Assembly: GCA_004296455.1 (NCBI GenBank)
Contig: AP018275.1
Location: 27,395-91,394, forward strand
Length of the DNA stretch: 64,000 bases
Reading direction: 5' to 3'
Source: Calothrix sp. NIES-4101
GTDB taxonomy: Bacteria > Cyanobacteriota > Cyanobacteriia > Cyanobacteriales > Nostocaceae
Each line of letters opens with the position of its first letter. The first letter of the stretch is position 1. Under the pieces are notes generated by a model. That model was not told where the DNA came from. It searched no databases and saw nothing but the letters and a program-made list of their open reading frames with translations. Positions 37,130 to 45,119 of the stretch are shown here, one piece after another. A program made the translations under genes and the position numbers.

Positions 37130-37768
37130 ATGGAAGCAAGTTTTTGGCATCAAAAATGGGAAAAAGGAGATATCGGTTTTCACCGAAGTGAGACAAACGC
37201 ATTCCTCATCGAACATTTTGAAAAATTAAATCTGGCGAAGGGCGCTCGTGTATTTCTACCGTTGTGTGGCAAGACGCGTGATTTTGCATGGTTGCTTGCT
37301 TCTGGTTATCGAGTGGTTGGTGCAGAATTGAGCGAACTCGCGATTAACGAACTGTTTAACGATCTTGGAGTAGAGCCAAAAATCTCTAGAGTTGGTGAAT
37401 TAACTCACTACTGCGCCAAGGATATCGACATTTTTGTTGGTGATATTTTTGATGTGTCTGCTAAAGTTCTTGGGCTGGTTGACGCGGTATATGACCGAGC
37501 AGCGTTGGTTGCATTGCCTGAAAACGTGCGTCATCAATATACGTCACACCTGATGAAAATCACCCACGCGGCCCCGCAGTTACTGATTTGTTACGAATAC
37601 AATCAACAACTCATAGATGGCCCCCCGTTCTCAGTCAGTGCAGCAGAAGTAAAACACCATTATGCGTCTGCTTATCAATTGAACTGTGTTGAAAGTAAGG
37701 AAGTCGCAGGCGGATTAAAGGGGAAAGTTGCGTCAATTGAGACGGTTTGGTTGCTCCAAAAAATTTAA
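37130..37768 (+). CDS. tpm: Thiopurine S-methyltransferase (TPMT) family protein
   Basis: About 212 residues from ATG 37130 (MEASFWHQKWEKG). Class I SAM methyltransferase with TPMT hallmarks: FWHQKWEKGDIGFHRSETN, ARVFLPLCGKTRDFAWLL (motif I), VVGAELSELAINELF, and VDAVYDRAALVALPENVRH. Bacterial TPMT methylates selenium, tellurium and thiol compounds and confers tellurite or selenite tolerance. The next gene (TSUP transporter) starts 14 bp downstream; both follow the MerR-type promoter. Confidence 0.88.
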   Translation: MEASFWHQKWEKGDIGFHRSETNAFLIEHFEKLNLAKGARVFLPLCGKTRDFAWLLASGYRVVGAELSELAINELFNDLGVEPKISRVGELTHYCAKDIDIFVGDIFDVSAKVLGLVDAVYDRAALVALPENVRHQYTSHLMKITHAAPQLLICYEYNQQLIDGPPFSVSAAEVKHHYASAYQLNCVESKEVAGGLKGKVASIETVWLLQKI

Positions 37769-37782
37769 AGGATTAAGTTTAT

Positions 37783-38586
37783 ATGCTGAGTATTGAATGG
37801 ATGTTGTTATACATCCTGTTGGGTTTTTTTGTCGGTTTTATGGCAGGCTTACTGGGTGTTGGTGGCGGTGGAATCCTCGTTCCCTTGCTGGTATCCATTT
37901 TCAGTAACCAAGGTGTCAATGCAGATAACGTCGTTCATTTGGCGTTAGGAACGACAATGGCTTGCATGATCATTTCGTCGATCGCAACTATTCGCGCCCA
38001 TGCTGCTCAAGGAACTGTAGTGTGGAAAGTGGTTTACGGGATGACACCCGGCATTATGGTGGGTACTCTTCTGATTACCCGCATCGCCGCCAATGTCAAC
38101 TCAGCCTACATCGCCATATTTTTTGCGCTGTTTATGGCTCTGGTTGCGGGTCAGATGTTTCTGAATTGGCGACCGAAAGCTCGCCAAAAGCCAGCTAAAT
38201 TTCGTGGCTTATTTCTAGCGGGGACGGGCATTGGATCGGTATCTGCTCTGGCTGCGGTTGGTGGTGGTTTTTTAACAGTCACTTACCTCAGCTATCAGAA
38301 TGTGGAGATGAAAAAGGCGATTGGTACTTCATCTGCAATTGGATTTCCCATTGCGATCGCAGGTACTGTTGGGTACATGATCAGTGGTTGGTCTCAAACA
38401 TTGAGCGTTCCCTATACGCTTGGATTCATTTATGTGCCAGCATTTTTGCTAATTGCGATCGCGAGTTCTATTGCAGCTCCCTATGGTGCTCGCTGCTCTC
38501 ATCGTTTACCTGAGACTTATTTGAAAAAGATATTCGCGGTTCTCTCACTGGTTTTGAGTATAAAGATGCTTTTCTCAGTTGTTTAA
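37783..38586 (+). CDS. TSUP (TauE/SafE) family transporter
   Basis: 267 residues with eight or so membrane helices. TSUP motifs: GFMAGLLGVGGGGILVPLL in the first half, GTTMACMIISSIATIRAH, and the second-half repeat GSVSALAAVGGGFLTVTYL with KKAIGTSSAIGFPIAIAGT. The family exports sulfite, sulfoacetate or related organosulfur compounds; next to TPMT it could export methylated or sulfur/selenium products. Overlap in operon structure supports co-regulation. Confidence 0.88.
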   Translation: MLSIEWMLLYILLGFFVGFMAGLLGVGGGGILVPLLVSIFSNQGVNADNVVHLALGTTMACMIISSIATIRAHAAQGTVVWKVVYGMTPGIMVGTLLITRIAANVNSAYIAIFFALFMALVAGQMFLNWRPKARQKPAKFRGLFLAGTGIGSVSALAAVGGGFLTVTYLSYQNVEMKKAIGTSSAIGFPIAIAGTVGYMISGWSQTLSVPYTLGFIYVPAFLLIAIASSIAAPYGARCSHRLPETYLKKIFAVLSLVLSIKMLFSVV

Positions 38587-38746
38587 TGTTGACCATTCGA
38601 GTCTGTGTTACTTGGAAGTGTGTAGTTAGGTATTTACAGAAAAACACATAACGAGCCCATTCCACACCGACCCTATTTAGGTGGTTGATTGAGGGGCGCA
38701 ACGCGATTTTGTGATGTCAGACTTTAAACGAGCGATGGGCAAAGCC

Positions 38747-38908
38747 TAGGCTGTTGACTTTGTTGAAAATTAGGCGATTTTTGGTACTTTTGTTCGTAGC
38801 ATTCAATCCCTCGTTAAAACCCAAGCAAAATAAAGGTTTCAGCCATTGTGACTATCCACGTTTTTTGCATGAACGAAATCCCAAAAAGGACACAGAGTCA
38901 ACAGCCTA
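38747..38908. mobile_element. 162-bp MITE copy 2, 9-bp target duplication
   Basis: TAGGCTGTTGACTTTGTT at one end and the inverted GACACAGAGTCAACAGCCTA at the other. GGCAAAGCC flanks it on both sides (38738-38746 and 38909-38917). Same length (162 bp) and ends as the MITE at 20824, in opposite orientation; the internal block CATGAACGAAATCCC matches, inverted, the other copy's GGGATTTTGTTCAT. Confidence 0.9.
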
Positions 38909-38999
38909 GGCAAAGCCCCACCGTAGGTGATCGCGCTCATCCCGTTTTTACGTGTATAAAAAATTGAATTTTATGTCTAGACTGCTGTATATGATTGCG

Positions 39000-39082
39000 G
39001 TCTAACGTTCGCGCTCACCGGACGCAGACAACCGGGAGCAACTCAACCATATTATAACGTTCCGGTGCAGCAGGTGTTAGGT
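39000..39082 (-). repeat. attC-like integron recombination site
   Basis: On the minus strand the 83-bp site begins ACCTAAC (R'' core, RYYYAAC) and ends GTTAGAC (R' core, GTTRRRY), with complementary inner boxes CACCGGA and TCCGGTG. This is the attC layout. The oxidoreductase gene on the same strand ends inside the R'' core, as cassette genes often do. Confidence 0.6.
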
Positions 39083-40054
39083 TTTGTTATTGTGTTCCAC
39101 AGTGATGACTACACTTCCCTTCTTGTGTCCTTGTTCAACATACCTGTGAGCCTCGGCAGCCTGTTCCAAACGATAAAGCCTATCGATCACAGATTTCATC
39201 TTTCCTTCCTCAATTAGCTCTTTGAGGAAAATTAGGTCTTCTTTACCGCCGACTGCTACCCCACCGATGACTTTCTTGCTGCTTGTCATGGAAACCCATA
39301 GCCCTCGAAGGATCGAGGACAGATCCATATGAACAGCCCTGAGATAGATTCCGTTTGGCTTTAGCGATTCAAGACAACCTGAAAACGGACTTTTACCGAC
39401 TGTATCAAACACAATATCGTAGGTCATACTGAGTTTGGTAAAGTCATCTTTAGTATAATCAACTACTTTATCGGCTCCCAGAGATTTCACCAAGTCCAAA
39501 TTCACTGTACTACAGACTCCGGTAACTTTTGCCCCAAAGGACTTGGCAAGTTGCACGGCTGCCGTGCCTAACGCTCCAGAAGCCCCATAGATCAGAACGT
39601 TTTGTCCACTCTGAATCTTTCCTTTGTCTTTGAGGAAAATCAATGAGGTTGCCCCAAAAGGAATCGTGACAGCTTCTTCATAGGTCATATTGGAAGGCTT
39701 GATGGCAACCGCTCCTTCTTCAGGTAGACAGATGTATTCGGCATTAGTGCCGAGACTGGTTCCTGTTCCGGCAAACACCTGGTCACCTGCTTTGAATTGT
39801 TTTACGTTTTTACCGACTGCCTCAATTTCTCCGGCTAGATCAGCCCCTAGTATTGTGTTGTTTTTGGGTCTTATGAAACCATAGAAAAATCTTATGGGGA
39901 AGGGGTCAGCCTTTCGTATGCGTATGTCTCCTGAGGTTATTGTTGTTGCATATACCCTAATCAGGACTTCGTTTTCCTTGGGAGTAGGTTTCTCTACTTC
40001 CTTTAGCTGCATAACCTCAGGTGATCCGTACTCTGTACATACGATCGCTTTCAT
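39077..40054 (-). CDS. MDR-family NAD(P)-dependent oxidoreductase (quinone reductase-like)
   Basis: 325 residues of the medium-chain dehydrogenase/reductase fold. [20 protein letters not shown] and [20 protein letters not shown] form the catalytic-domain start, [16 protein letters not shown] follows, and the Rossmann motif is [20 protein letters not shown]. Structural zinc Cys are absent, as in QOR-type quinone reductases (about 325 aa). Substrate unknown. The stop codon lies within the attC-like site, so the gene may be an integron cassette. Confidence 0.85.
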   Translation of the reverse strand: MKAIVCTEYGSPEVMQLKEVEKPTPKENEVLIRVYATTITSGDIRIRKADPFPIRFFYGFIRPKNNTILGADLAGEIEAVGKNVKQFKAGDQVFAGTGTSLGTNAEYICLPEEGAVAIKPSNMTYEEAVTIPFGATSLIFLKDKGKIQSGQNVLIYGASGALGTAAVQLAKSFGAKVTGVCSTVNLDLVKSLGADKVVDYTKDDFTKLSMTYDIVFDTVGKSPFSGCLESLKPNGIYLRAVHMDLSSILRGLWVSMTSSKKVIGGVAVGGKEDLIFLKELIEEGKMKSVIDRLYRLEQAAEAHRYVEQGHKKGSVVITVEHNNKT

Positions 40055-40122
40055 GAATGCTCCTCAAAGATAGCTTTAAATGTGTCTAAAAATACGCTTT
40101 GTTAGTATGTCTCTTAATCTTT

Positions 40123-40159
40123 TAGCCTGAAAATCATTCATAGCAATACTTTCAGGCTA
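40123..40159. promoter_or_regulatory. Hairpin between oxidoreductase and metallothionein genes
   Basis: Perfect 10-bp arms TAGCCTGAAA / TTTCAGGCTA with a 17-bp loop. No T-run follows on either strand, so a terminator is uncertain; an operator for the leftward gene is possible. Confidence 0.4.
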
Positions 40160-40229
40160 TCTTGCCCCTGGTGACTTCGGTATATTTATGCCATATAGTA
40201 ACTTTCTGCTCAATTGCTCATTTGACCCC

Positions 40230-40261
40230 TTGACTCTCCACTCAGGTGGAGATTGTAAGTT
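40230..40261 (+). promoter_or_regulatory. MerR-type (ZntR/CadR-like) promoter of the metallothionein gene
   Basis: TTGACT, then the dyad CTCCACTCAGGTGGAG (40236-40251), then TAAGTT with a 20-bp spacer between boxes. TTGACTCT followed by a dyad closely resembles known ZntR/CadR/PbrR operators. No adjacent metal-sensing MerR gene is present; the MerR at 36572 has a different operator. Confidence 0.65.
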
Positions 40262-40299
40262 GTCATTAACATCAATATTTCAACTCTAGGAGTTATATT

Positions 40300-40464
40300 A
40301 TGACCACTCAATCAATCGGCTGTAACTGTTCTCCATGTAATTGTTCTCCATGCACCTGTTCTCCATGTAACTGTTCTCCATGCACCTGCACAGTTTGCCT
40401 GTGCGGTACAGCAAAACAGAATGAATGCTGCGGCGCTAGCAAGAACACAACTGCTAATGCTTAG
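40300..40464 (+). CDS. Metallothionein-like Cys-rich protein
   Basis: 54 residues with 14 Cys. After MTTQSIG comes CNCSPCNCSPCTCSPC, continuing in the same 5-residue repeat, then CTCTVCLCG and a final CC. No aromatic residues. This is a metal-thiolate cluster protein; unlike cyanobacterial SmtA it is almost a perfect tandem repeat (C-x-C-S-P) and lacks the SmtA His residues. AGGAG lies 7 bp before the ATG. With the MerR-type promoter upstream, it is very likely metal-induced. Confidence 0.85.
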   Translation: MTTQSIGCNCSPCNCSPCTCSPCNCSPCTCTVCLCGTAKQNECCGASKNTTANA

Positions 40465-40628
40465 TTTTTAAGTTGTACAGATGTAGTTTAACTGTAAAGG
40501 TGCTGCCTCTGTGCAACTGGCTTTTGACTGATACTACGCCACCATAGTTGTATCAGGAGGCGATCGTTAAAGGTTTCAGTATTATCTTGCAGATTTTTAC
40601 GTTTATCCTGTATCAACCCCATAACTAC

Positions 40629-41663
40629 ATGGATCGATCTCTAATATTACGGTGGACAAAGCGATTTTTGCTGGGCATAGGATGTTTTATCGTACTCGCA
40701 GTTCTCGCTGGAGCCGGATTTGAGACCTTTATGCGATGGCAGGCAAGCCGCCAGTATCCAGTTTCAGGGAAGCTGGTGGACATTGGTGGACGGAAGATTC
40801 AGATCGACTGCCGAGGAAAGGGATCTCCCACCGTTGTACTGGAATCTGGGCTTGATGCTTTCGGCTCACTCAGTTGGGCGACCGTACATGATGAAATAGC
40901 GCAGATTACTCGTGTGTGTGCATATAGTCGGGCTGGTATCTTATGGAGCGACCCAACCACGGATACTTTTGATAGCAAAAATGTGGCTCAGGACTTGCAT
41001 AGCGCGCTCACCAAAGGTGGTGAAACCGCTCCCTGGGTTATGGTTGGTCATTCATTAGGCGGCCCATACATTATGATGTTTACGAGCCTCTACCAATCCG
41101 AGGTTGCCGGACTTGTCTTTGTTGATGCCTCCCATCCCGATCAACTTGCGCCCCTACGAAAAATAATAGGTAAGTCCCTAAATACCGTACCATCTAGCCG
41201 CATTCTCCTGGCAGAAGCATTGGCGAAAATTGGTTTAGTGCGACTGGGGTCTATGGCTAACACACCCCCGAATGTGCCACCCTTAGTCAATCAAGTGGAG
41301 CAAGCCTATTTTGCTCAGAACATTGGCTCGCTTTTGAAGGAAGTTCAGTCCAGTGGTGCGGCGATCGCTGCTGCCGGACACTTCCGCCAACTGGGCGATC
41401 GCCCTTTAGTCGTATTGACCGCTATGAAAAAACTCTCGTCCGATGAACTCCAGAAGATGGGTATAAGCCAGGAACAAGAAATGCAGATCCAAGCCCTCTG
41501 GAAACAACTCCAAGCAGATCAAGCCACTTGGTCAACGCGCAGTCGGCACGAGATCGTTCCCGACGCATCCCACTATATCCAATTTGATCGCCCAGACGTT
41601 GTCATCAAAGCGGTGCGTGAAGTGGTTATTAATGTGCGAAAGACTAAGGCGAAGAGTCAGTAA
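40629..41663 (+). CDS. Membrane-anchored alpha/beta hydrolase
   Basis: 344 residues from ATG 40629. One N-terminal membrane helix (FLLGIGCFIVLAVLAGAGF), then an alpha/beta-hydrolase fold: GKGSPTVVLESGLDAFGSLS (oxyanion region), nucleophile elbow VMVGHSLGGPYIM, acid region VFVDASHPDQ, and the catalytic His in PDASHYIQFDRPDVV. Similar to esterase/proline-iminopeptidase-like hydrolases that act on small esters or amides. Substrate unknown. Confidence 0.85.
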   Translation: MDRSLILRWTKRFLLGIGCFIVLAVLAGAGFETFMRWQASRQYPVSGKLVDIGGRKIQIDCRGKGSPTVVLESGLDAFGSLSWATVHDEIAQITRVCAYSRAGILWSDPTTDTFDSKNVAQDLHSALTKGGETAPWVMVGHSLGGPYIMMFTSLYQSEVAGLVFVDASHPDQLAPLRKIIGKSLNTVPSSRILLAEALAKIGLVRLGSMANTPPNVPPLVNQVEQAYFAQNIGSLLKEVQSSGAAIAAAGHFRQLGDRPLVVLTAMKKLSSDELQKMGISQEQEMQIQALWKQLQADQATWSTRSRHEIVPDASHYIQFDRPDVVIKAVREVVINVRKTKAKSQ

Positions 41664-41866
41664 GGGGTACAGCCGGGATCATAAATCCTTGAAACGTAGA
41701 TATAGCAGTGCTTTCCAGACCATCTTGCAGGTTTTTACACGTATCTCGGCTAAATACCTAAAAGATTAGTGGAATACGAAGCACCATTATTATCTAAATA
41801 TGCTTCTTGTGTGGGAACAGCTAGCATGAATAGGCGCGCTATTACATACAATCTTAAACCTCTTTT

Positions 41867-42031
41867 GTCAGAATGGGAGAATCCAATCGCCCAAACGGTT
41901 ACTGGGCTTTAGTTCCCACTTTTTGTCTACGAATTTGAGTTTCTGTTAGAAAATAAAGCCTCAAACCTGGATTAAATCAAAGTCTCAAACTTTGGCTTCG
42001 ATTATTGTTTTCCGAGAGTGATAAAACAGGG
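41867..42031. repeat. 170-bp repeat, copy 2
   Basis: Plus-strand sequence from GGGAGAATCCAATCGCCCAA to CCGAGAGTGATAAAACAGGG, the inverted counterpart of 33519-33690. It lies directly downstream of the GNAT gene at 42032 (minus strand). The rest of 41664-41866 holds nothing recognisable except a short ACGTATCTCGGC match to the Tn3 end at about 41737. Confidence 0.7.
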
Positions 42032-42586
42032 TTAAGATTTACTATCAGAGATGACTTTTATCGGTTTATATAGCCTATATTCGACTATATGCAATGTCTT
42101 TCCGCCCAAATTGGTTTTGTCATACTCTCCTACAATGATCCCTCCCAATGATTCAGGAATTTTTTGACTAGGGATATTGCGCTTGTCTACTGGATAGCGC
42201 AAGTATTCATAATCTAAGTTGTTCTCTGCCCATGCTTTGAGAGCAGATATTGCTTCTCTGCCATAATGATTACCATGAGCAGATTTCTTTGTCCAAATTC
42301 CAAGTTCTGGCGTATTTGTATTGAGATAATGTAAACCAATACAACCAATAAATTCTTTAGTTTCTTTTAGCAAAATCACTAATTCTAAATTAGTGCCATC
42401 TTTTAGTCCTTGGATTGATTGCTGAATAAAAACATCAGTTTTGGCAATATCTGGATCGGGAACGACATGGGTATAATCAGTTATTTCTTCTGTAAATTCT
42501 TGAAATACACTTTCTCTATATATATGTGAAATTGGTACTAATAGTAAACGTTGGCTGTCAATTTGAATATTAGCAATATTATTCAC
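42032..42586 (-). CDS. RimJ/RimL-type GNAT acetyltransferase
   Basis: 184 residues. SQRLLLVPISHIYRESVFQE at the start, FIGCIGLHYLNTNTPELGIW (beta4), the acetyl-CoA loop KKSAHGNHYGREAISALKAW, and VDKRNIPSQKIPESLGGIIV (the xxN.xS...lGF region). This is the acetyltransf_3 pattern that modifies N-terminal amines or small molecules. The 20-bp palindrome at 42675 is 89 bp upstream. Confidence 0.85.
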   Translation of the reverse strand: MNNIANIQIDSQRLLLVPISHIYRESVFQEFTEEITDYTHVVPDPDIAKTDVFIQQSIQGLKDGTNLELVILLKETKEFIGCIGLHYLNTNTPELGIWTKKSAHGNHYGREAISALKAWAENNLDYEYLRYPVDKRNIPSQKIPESLGGIIVGEYDKTNLGGKTLHIVEYRLYKPIKVISDSKS

Positions 42587-42674
42587 GAGTTTTGCCTGAT
42601 GTTAATGTGATATCACGATGGGTTACATATTTAAACAATAAGACAGTATCATATTTAATTGATTACCGCAGTCG

Positions 42675-42694
42675 ATTCACCTGATTGGATGAAT
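42675..42694. promoter_or_regulatory. 20-bp palindrome, operator candidate 3
   Basis: ATTCACCTGATTGGATGAAT, 89 bp upstream of the GNAT start at 42586. It matches the consensus of the sites at 31624, 34521 and 50764. Confidence 0.55.
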
Positions 42695-42766
42695 AATACT
42701 TTGTTAGGCAAAGCCAAGCATTATATATTGAATGATGAGCCAAATATTTAAGTTTGGCAGAACCAC

Positions 42767-42994
42767 TTGAACTCCCTGAATAAAGTCATTGGTGACGGTT
42801 GCAATATCAACCGTGATATCAAACAGCTAGTTTTAGACCAGTTTGAAAAATTGACTGTTGAGCAGTTCTATGCACCCAAACTACCAAAAATAGGTGGTTA
42901 TTTATACAAAGGTATTGCCACTAAATGTGAGCGATCGCTTCACTCAATCAATGAAGATGCAGAGATGATGGGGAGCAGAGGAGAAACCCCATAG
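42767..42994 (+). CDS. Small hypothetical ORF
   Basis: 75 residues from TTG 42767 (NSLNKVIGDGCNINRDIKQL, then VEQFYAPKLPKIGGYLY). Composition fits a soluble protein, but start codon and context are weak. No family recognised. Confidence 0.25.
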   Translation: MNSLNKVIGDGCNINRDIKQLVLDQFEKLTVEQFYAPKLPKIGGYLYKGIATKCERSLHSINEDAEMMGSRGETP

Positions 42995-43088
42995 ATAAAT
43001 TATATTTTTGTTTTTCTTTCTAGTTCAACCATATTTATCCTGATATTATGTAAACCAATATACCGATAAATTCAGCTACCAAATAACT

Positions 43089-43298
43089 GTGCAGTTACAA
43101 CAAATCATCAAAAATTTTAGTCAAGAAAGTGATTTTGTTGCCGCAATTCTTGATACGATTGCGGCTTTAATTATAGTCCTTGATAAACAAGGGCGAATTG
43201 TCTGTTTTAATAGGGCTTGCGAGGAAATAACTCAATATTCATTTGCCGAAGTAGAAAATAAATTGTTCTGGGATATATTTTCACTTCCAAAAGAAATA
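43089..43298 (+). pseudogene. PAS-domain sensor kinase, 5' fragment
   Basis: 70 residues from GTG 43089 and then the Tn3 end. The segment AILDTIAALIIVLDKQGRIV, then FNRACEEITQYSFAEVENK and WDIF, is a canonical PAS domain start. A matching kinase tail lies beyond the transposon (49025-49224) in the same direction, but the histidine-containing middle is gone, so insertion came with a deletion or later recombination. Confidence 0.7.
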
Positions 43299-43440
43299 GG
43301 GTGGCCGCCGAGATACGTGCAAAATGGGACACGTTGTAAAGTTTTGTAAAGATGTCAACAAAAAACCTCGATGTACAAAGATTCCAGCAGCTTAAGCAAG
43401 CACTAAACTTTCGACCTCATCCAATGAGGGTGGCACAGTC

Positions 43441-45119
43441 TAGGCTGTTGACTCTGTGCCTTTTGACATGGTAAAAGTTCATGCACTTTTAATGTCGTCA
43501 CAATCCCCTGAAAACAACGTTTTTCGTTTTGATAGTGTGGATTGACCAAAAACTTCAGATAGCCATGCTTCAACGTCTGAAAAACTAATTGTTTCAAGTG
43601 CGTTTTTAATCAAAGCTGTCGTCAGATTCATAGTAGATAAACAGATGGTTAGCAGCATCTGACCCATTTCTTTAAATGGACAGCGCGCGGAAAATTGCTT
43701 ATATTTTCCAAACAATGACTCAATCACATCAGAAGTAGCTAAAAAAGTAGATTGGTTTTTAATTTTTCGGCATTGAACAGACAAATAACCCAAAATACTT
43801 TGTTGAAGTTTCTGGAGAGAATTATCATCAAATATAACTTTATTTTGTTCAAAAAAATCGAGAGTTTTATGACTAATTCCTGATTGTTTGAGTTGAGTTT
43901 CAACACCTCGTGTGAGTGACACCATTTGGTTCCATTGAATTAGGTCTGATTCGTAGTCAACTAACCATCCCAATTTATCTACTATTTTCTGAGTAATCAG
44001 CGAAGGGTCAGAATCTGGCATTAATTTAATTAAAGTGTCTGGAGAAGAATTTAGTAATTTAATCCCCCAATTTGTCAACCTTTCTACATTAAAAAAACGA
44101 CATTGAGAACGTTGTGTTGGAGGAGATAAAAATGATAAATCTGTTTGTTGTAATTTTTGTCTGCTGATATTACATTTTTGAATAAATGACTGATATCTCT
44201 CATCCGAATCTAGCTGGTATTTTAAAAGTAAAGCCATTGCATGAGTCACATCATGGGTATAGATAATATCTGGGTGATTTTGCTGGTATAGCTTGATTCC
44301 ACGAGCTAGGTCGCTACCATTGTCCGCTACTATTTGTACTGGTACGCCGACTTTTTGACTGATTTTTTCTAGTTTTGATTCTATAATCTCTCCTTTCGTA
44401 GAATCCATAATTTCTAATCCGAAAATTTTCACGTCTTCATGCGCCAACCCTCTTTTCTGCTTCATCACATTTTCTTCAATATGCTGCTGTGAAACGCCTA
44501 AAATTACCAACGCTTTTTGTTTCCCTAATTCTAATGTCAAATCGACAATAAATATCCAATCATCACGATATTCTTTCTCTTTTGTCAATTCATATATTCC
44601 AATCCGAGCCAACCACTTTCTCACACAACTGAAACTTGGAGTTGCCTGCTCTTCATAATTATTAAACAACTCAAATACTTTTTCTACTCCTCTAAAACTG
44701 ATACCACATTCAATTAAAAGTAAGAGTGCTTGCTGAATTATTTTGGCATCATAATGATGACCCTTCACATTTAATTCCATAGCTTCTATGATTTCTGCTT
44801 CGACTTGAATTTCCTCTTTTTTTCGTCTAAATCTCCTTCAATGTTTAACTCTTTTAGTTTTGACTCTGCCATCAACGCGCGATTTTTCCATTCTTCTCTT
44901 GAATCTAATAGATCTCTAACCTTGATTTCTAAGGCTCTAATCTTTTTTTGTTTTAATAGTGCTTTTTCTTTCCAGTTATCTCGACCTTTCTGAAACAAAC
45001 GTGCTAATCTACTAACTGGGCTTTTAAACTCCTGCATGGGCTTTGAATGTGCTAAGTATTAACGACACTATTATTGTATGAAGCAATGGTGCCTTAAAAC
45101 CAACAAAGTCAACAGCCTA
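43441..45119. mobile_element. Autonomous 1679-bp IS with 9-bp duplication (parent of the 162-bp MITEs)
   Basis: Ends TAGGCTGTTGACTCTGTG and inverted AACAAAGTCAACAGCCTA. GGCACAGTC is duplicated at 43432-43440 and 45120-45128. It is inserted into the last codons of the Tn3 transposase gene. Two shorter elements in this window share its ends and duplication size. Confidence 0.9.
43479..45037 (-). CDS. DDE transposase made by -1 frameshifting
   Basis: The first frame (ATG 45037) is a Lys/Glu coiled coil (LKQKKIRALEIKVRDLLDSR) ending at 44786. A seven-A run followed by G at 44816-44823, in phase as A-AAA-AAG, lets the -1 frame continue without a stop into the second frame (MELNVKGHHYDAK onward). 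That part has the catalytic set: D in DWIFIVDLTLELGK, D in VQIVADNGSDLARG and E in ATSDVIESLFGKYKQF. The fused product would be about 510 residues. I do not recognise an established IS family with certainty. Confidence 0.8.

Noticed and set aside
38626..38700. Second attC site after the TSUP gene (GTTAGGT)
   Set aside because: A GTTRRRY core is present but no matching RYYYAAC core with complementary inner boxes could be found.
41725..41750. Another Tn3 end (ACGTATCTCGGC)
   Set aside because: Only about 12 bases match and the rest of the 48-bp end is absent; kept as a possible relic at most.
42700..42710. attC core (GTTAGGC)
   Set aside because: No partner core or stem; probably coincidence.
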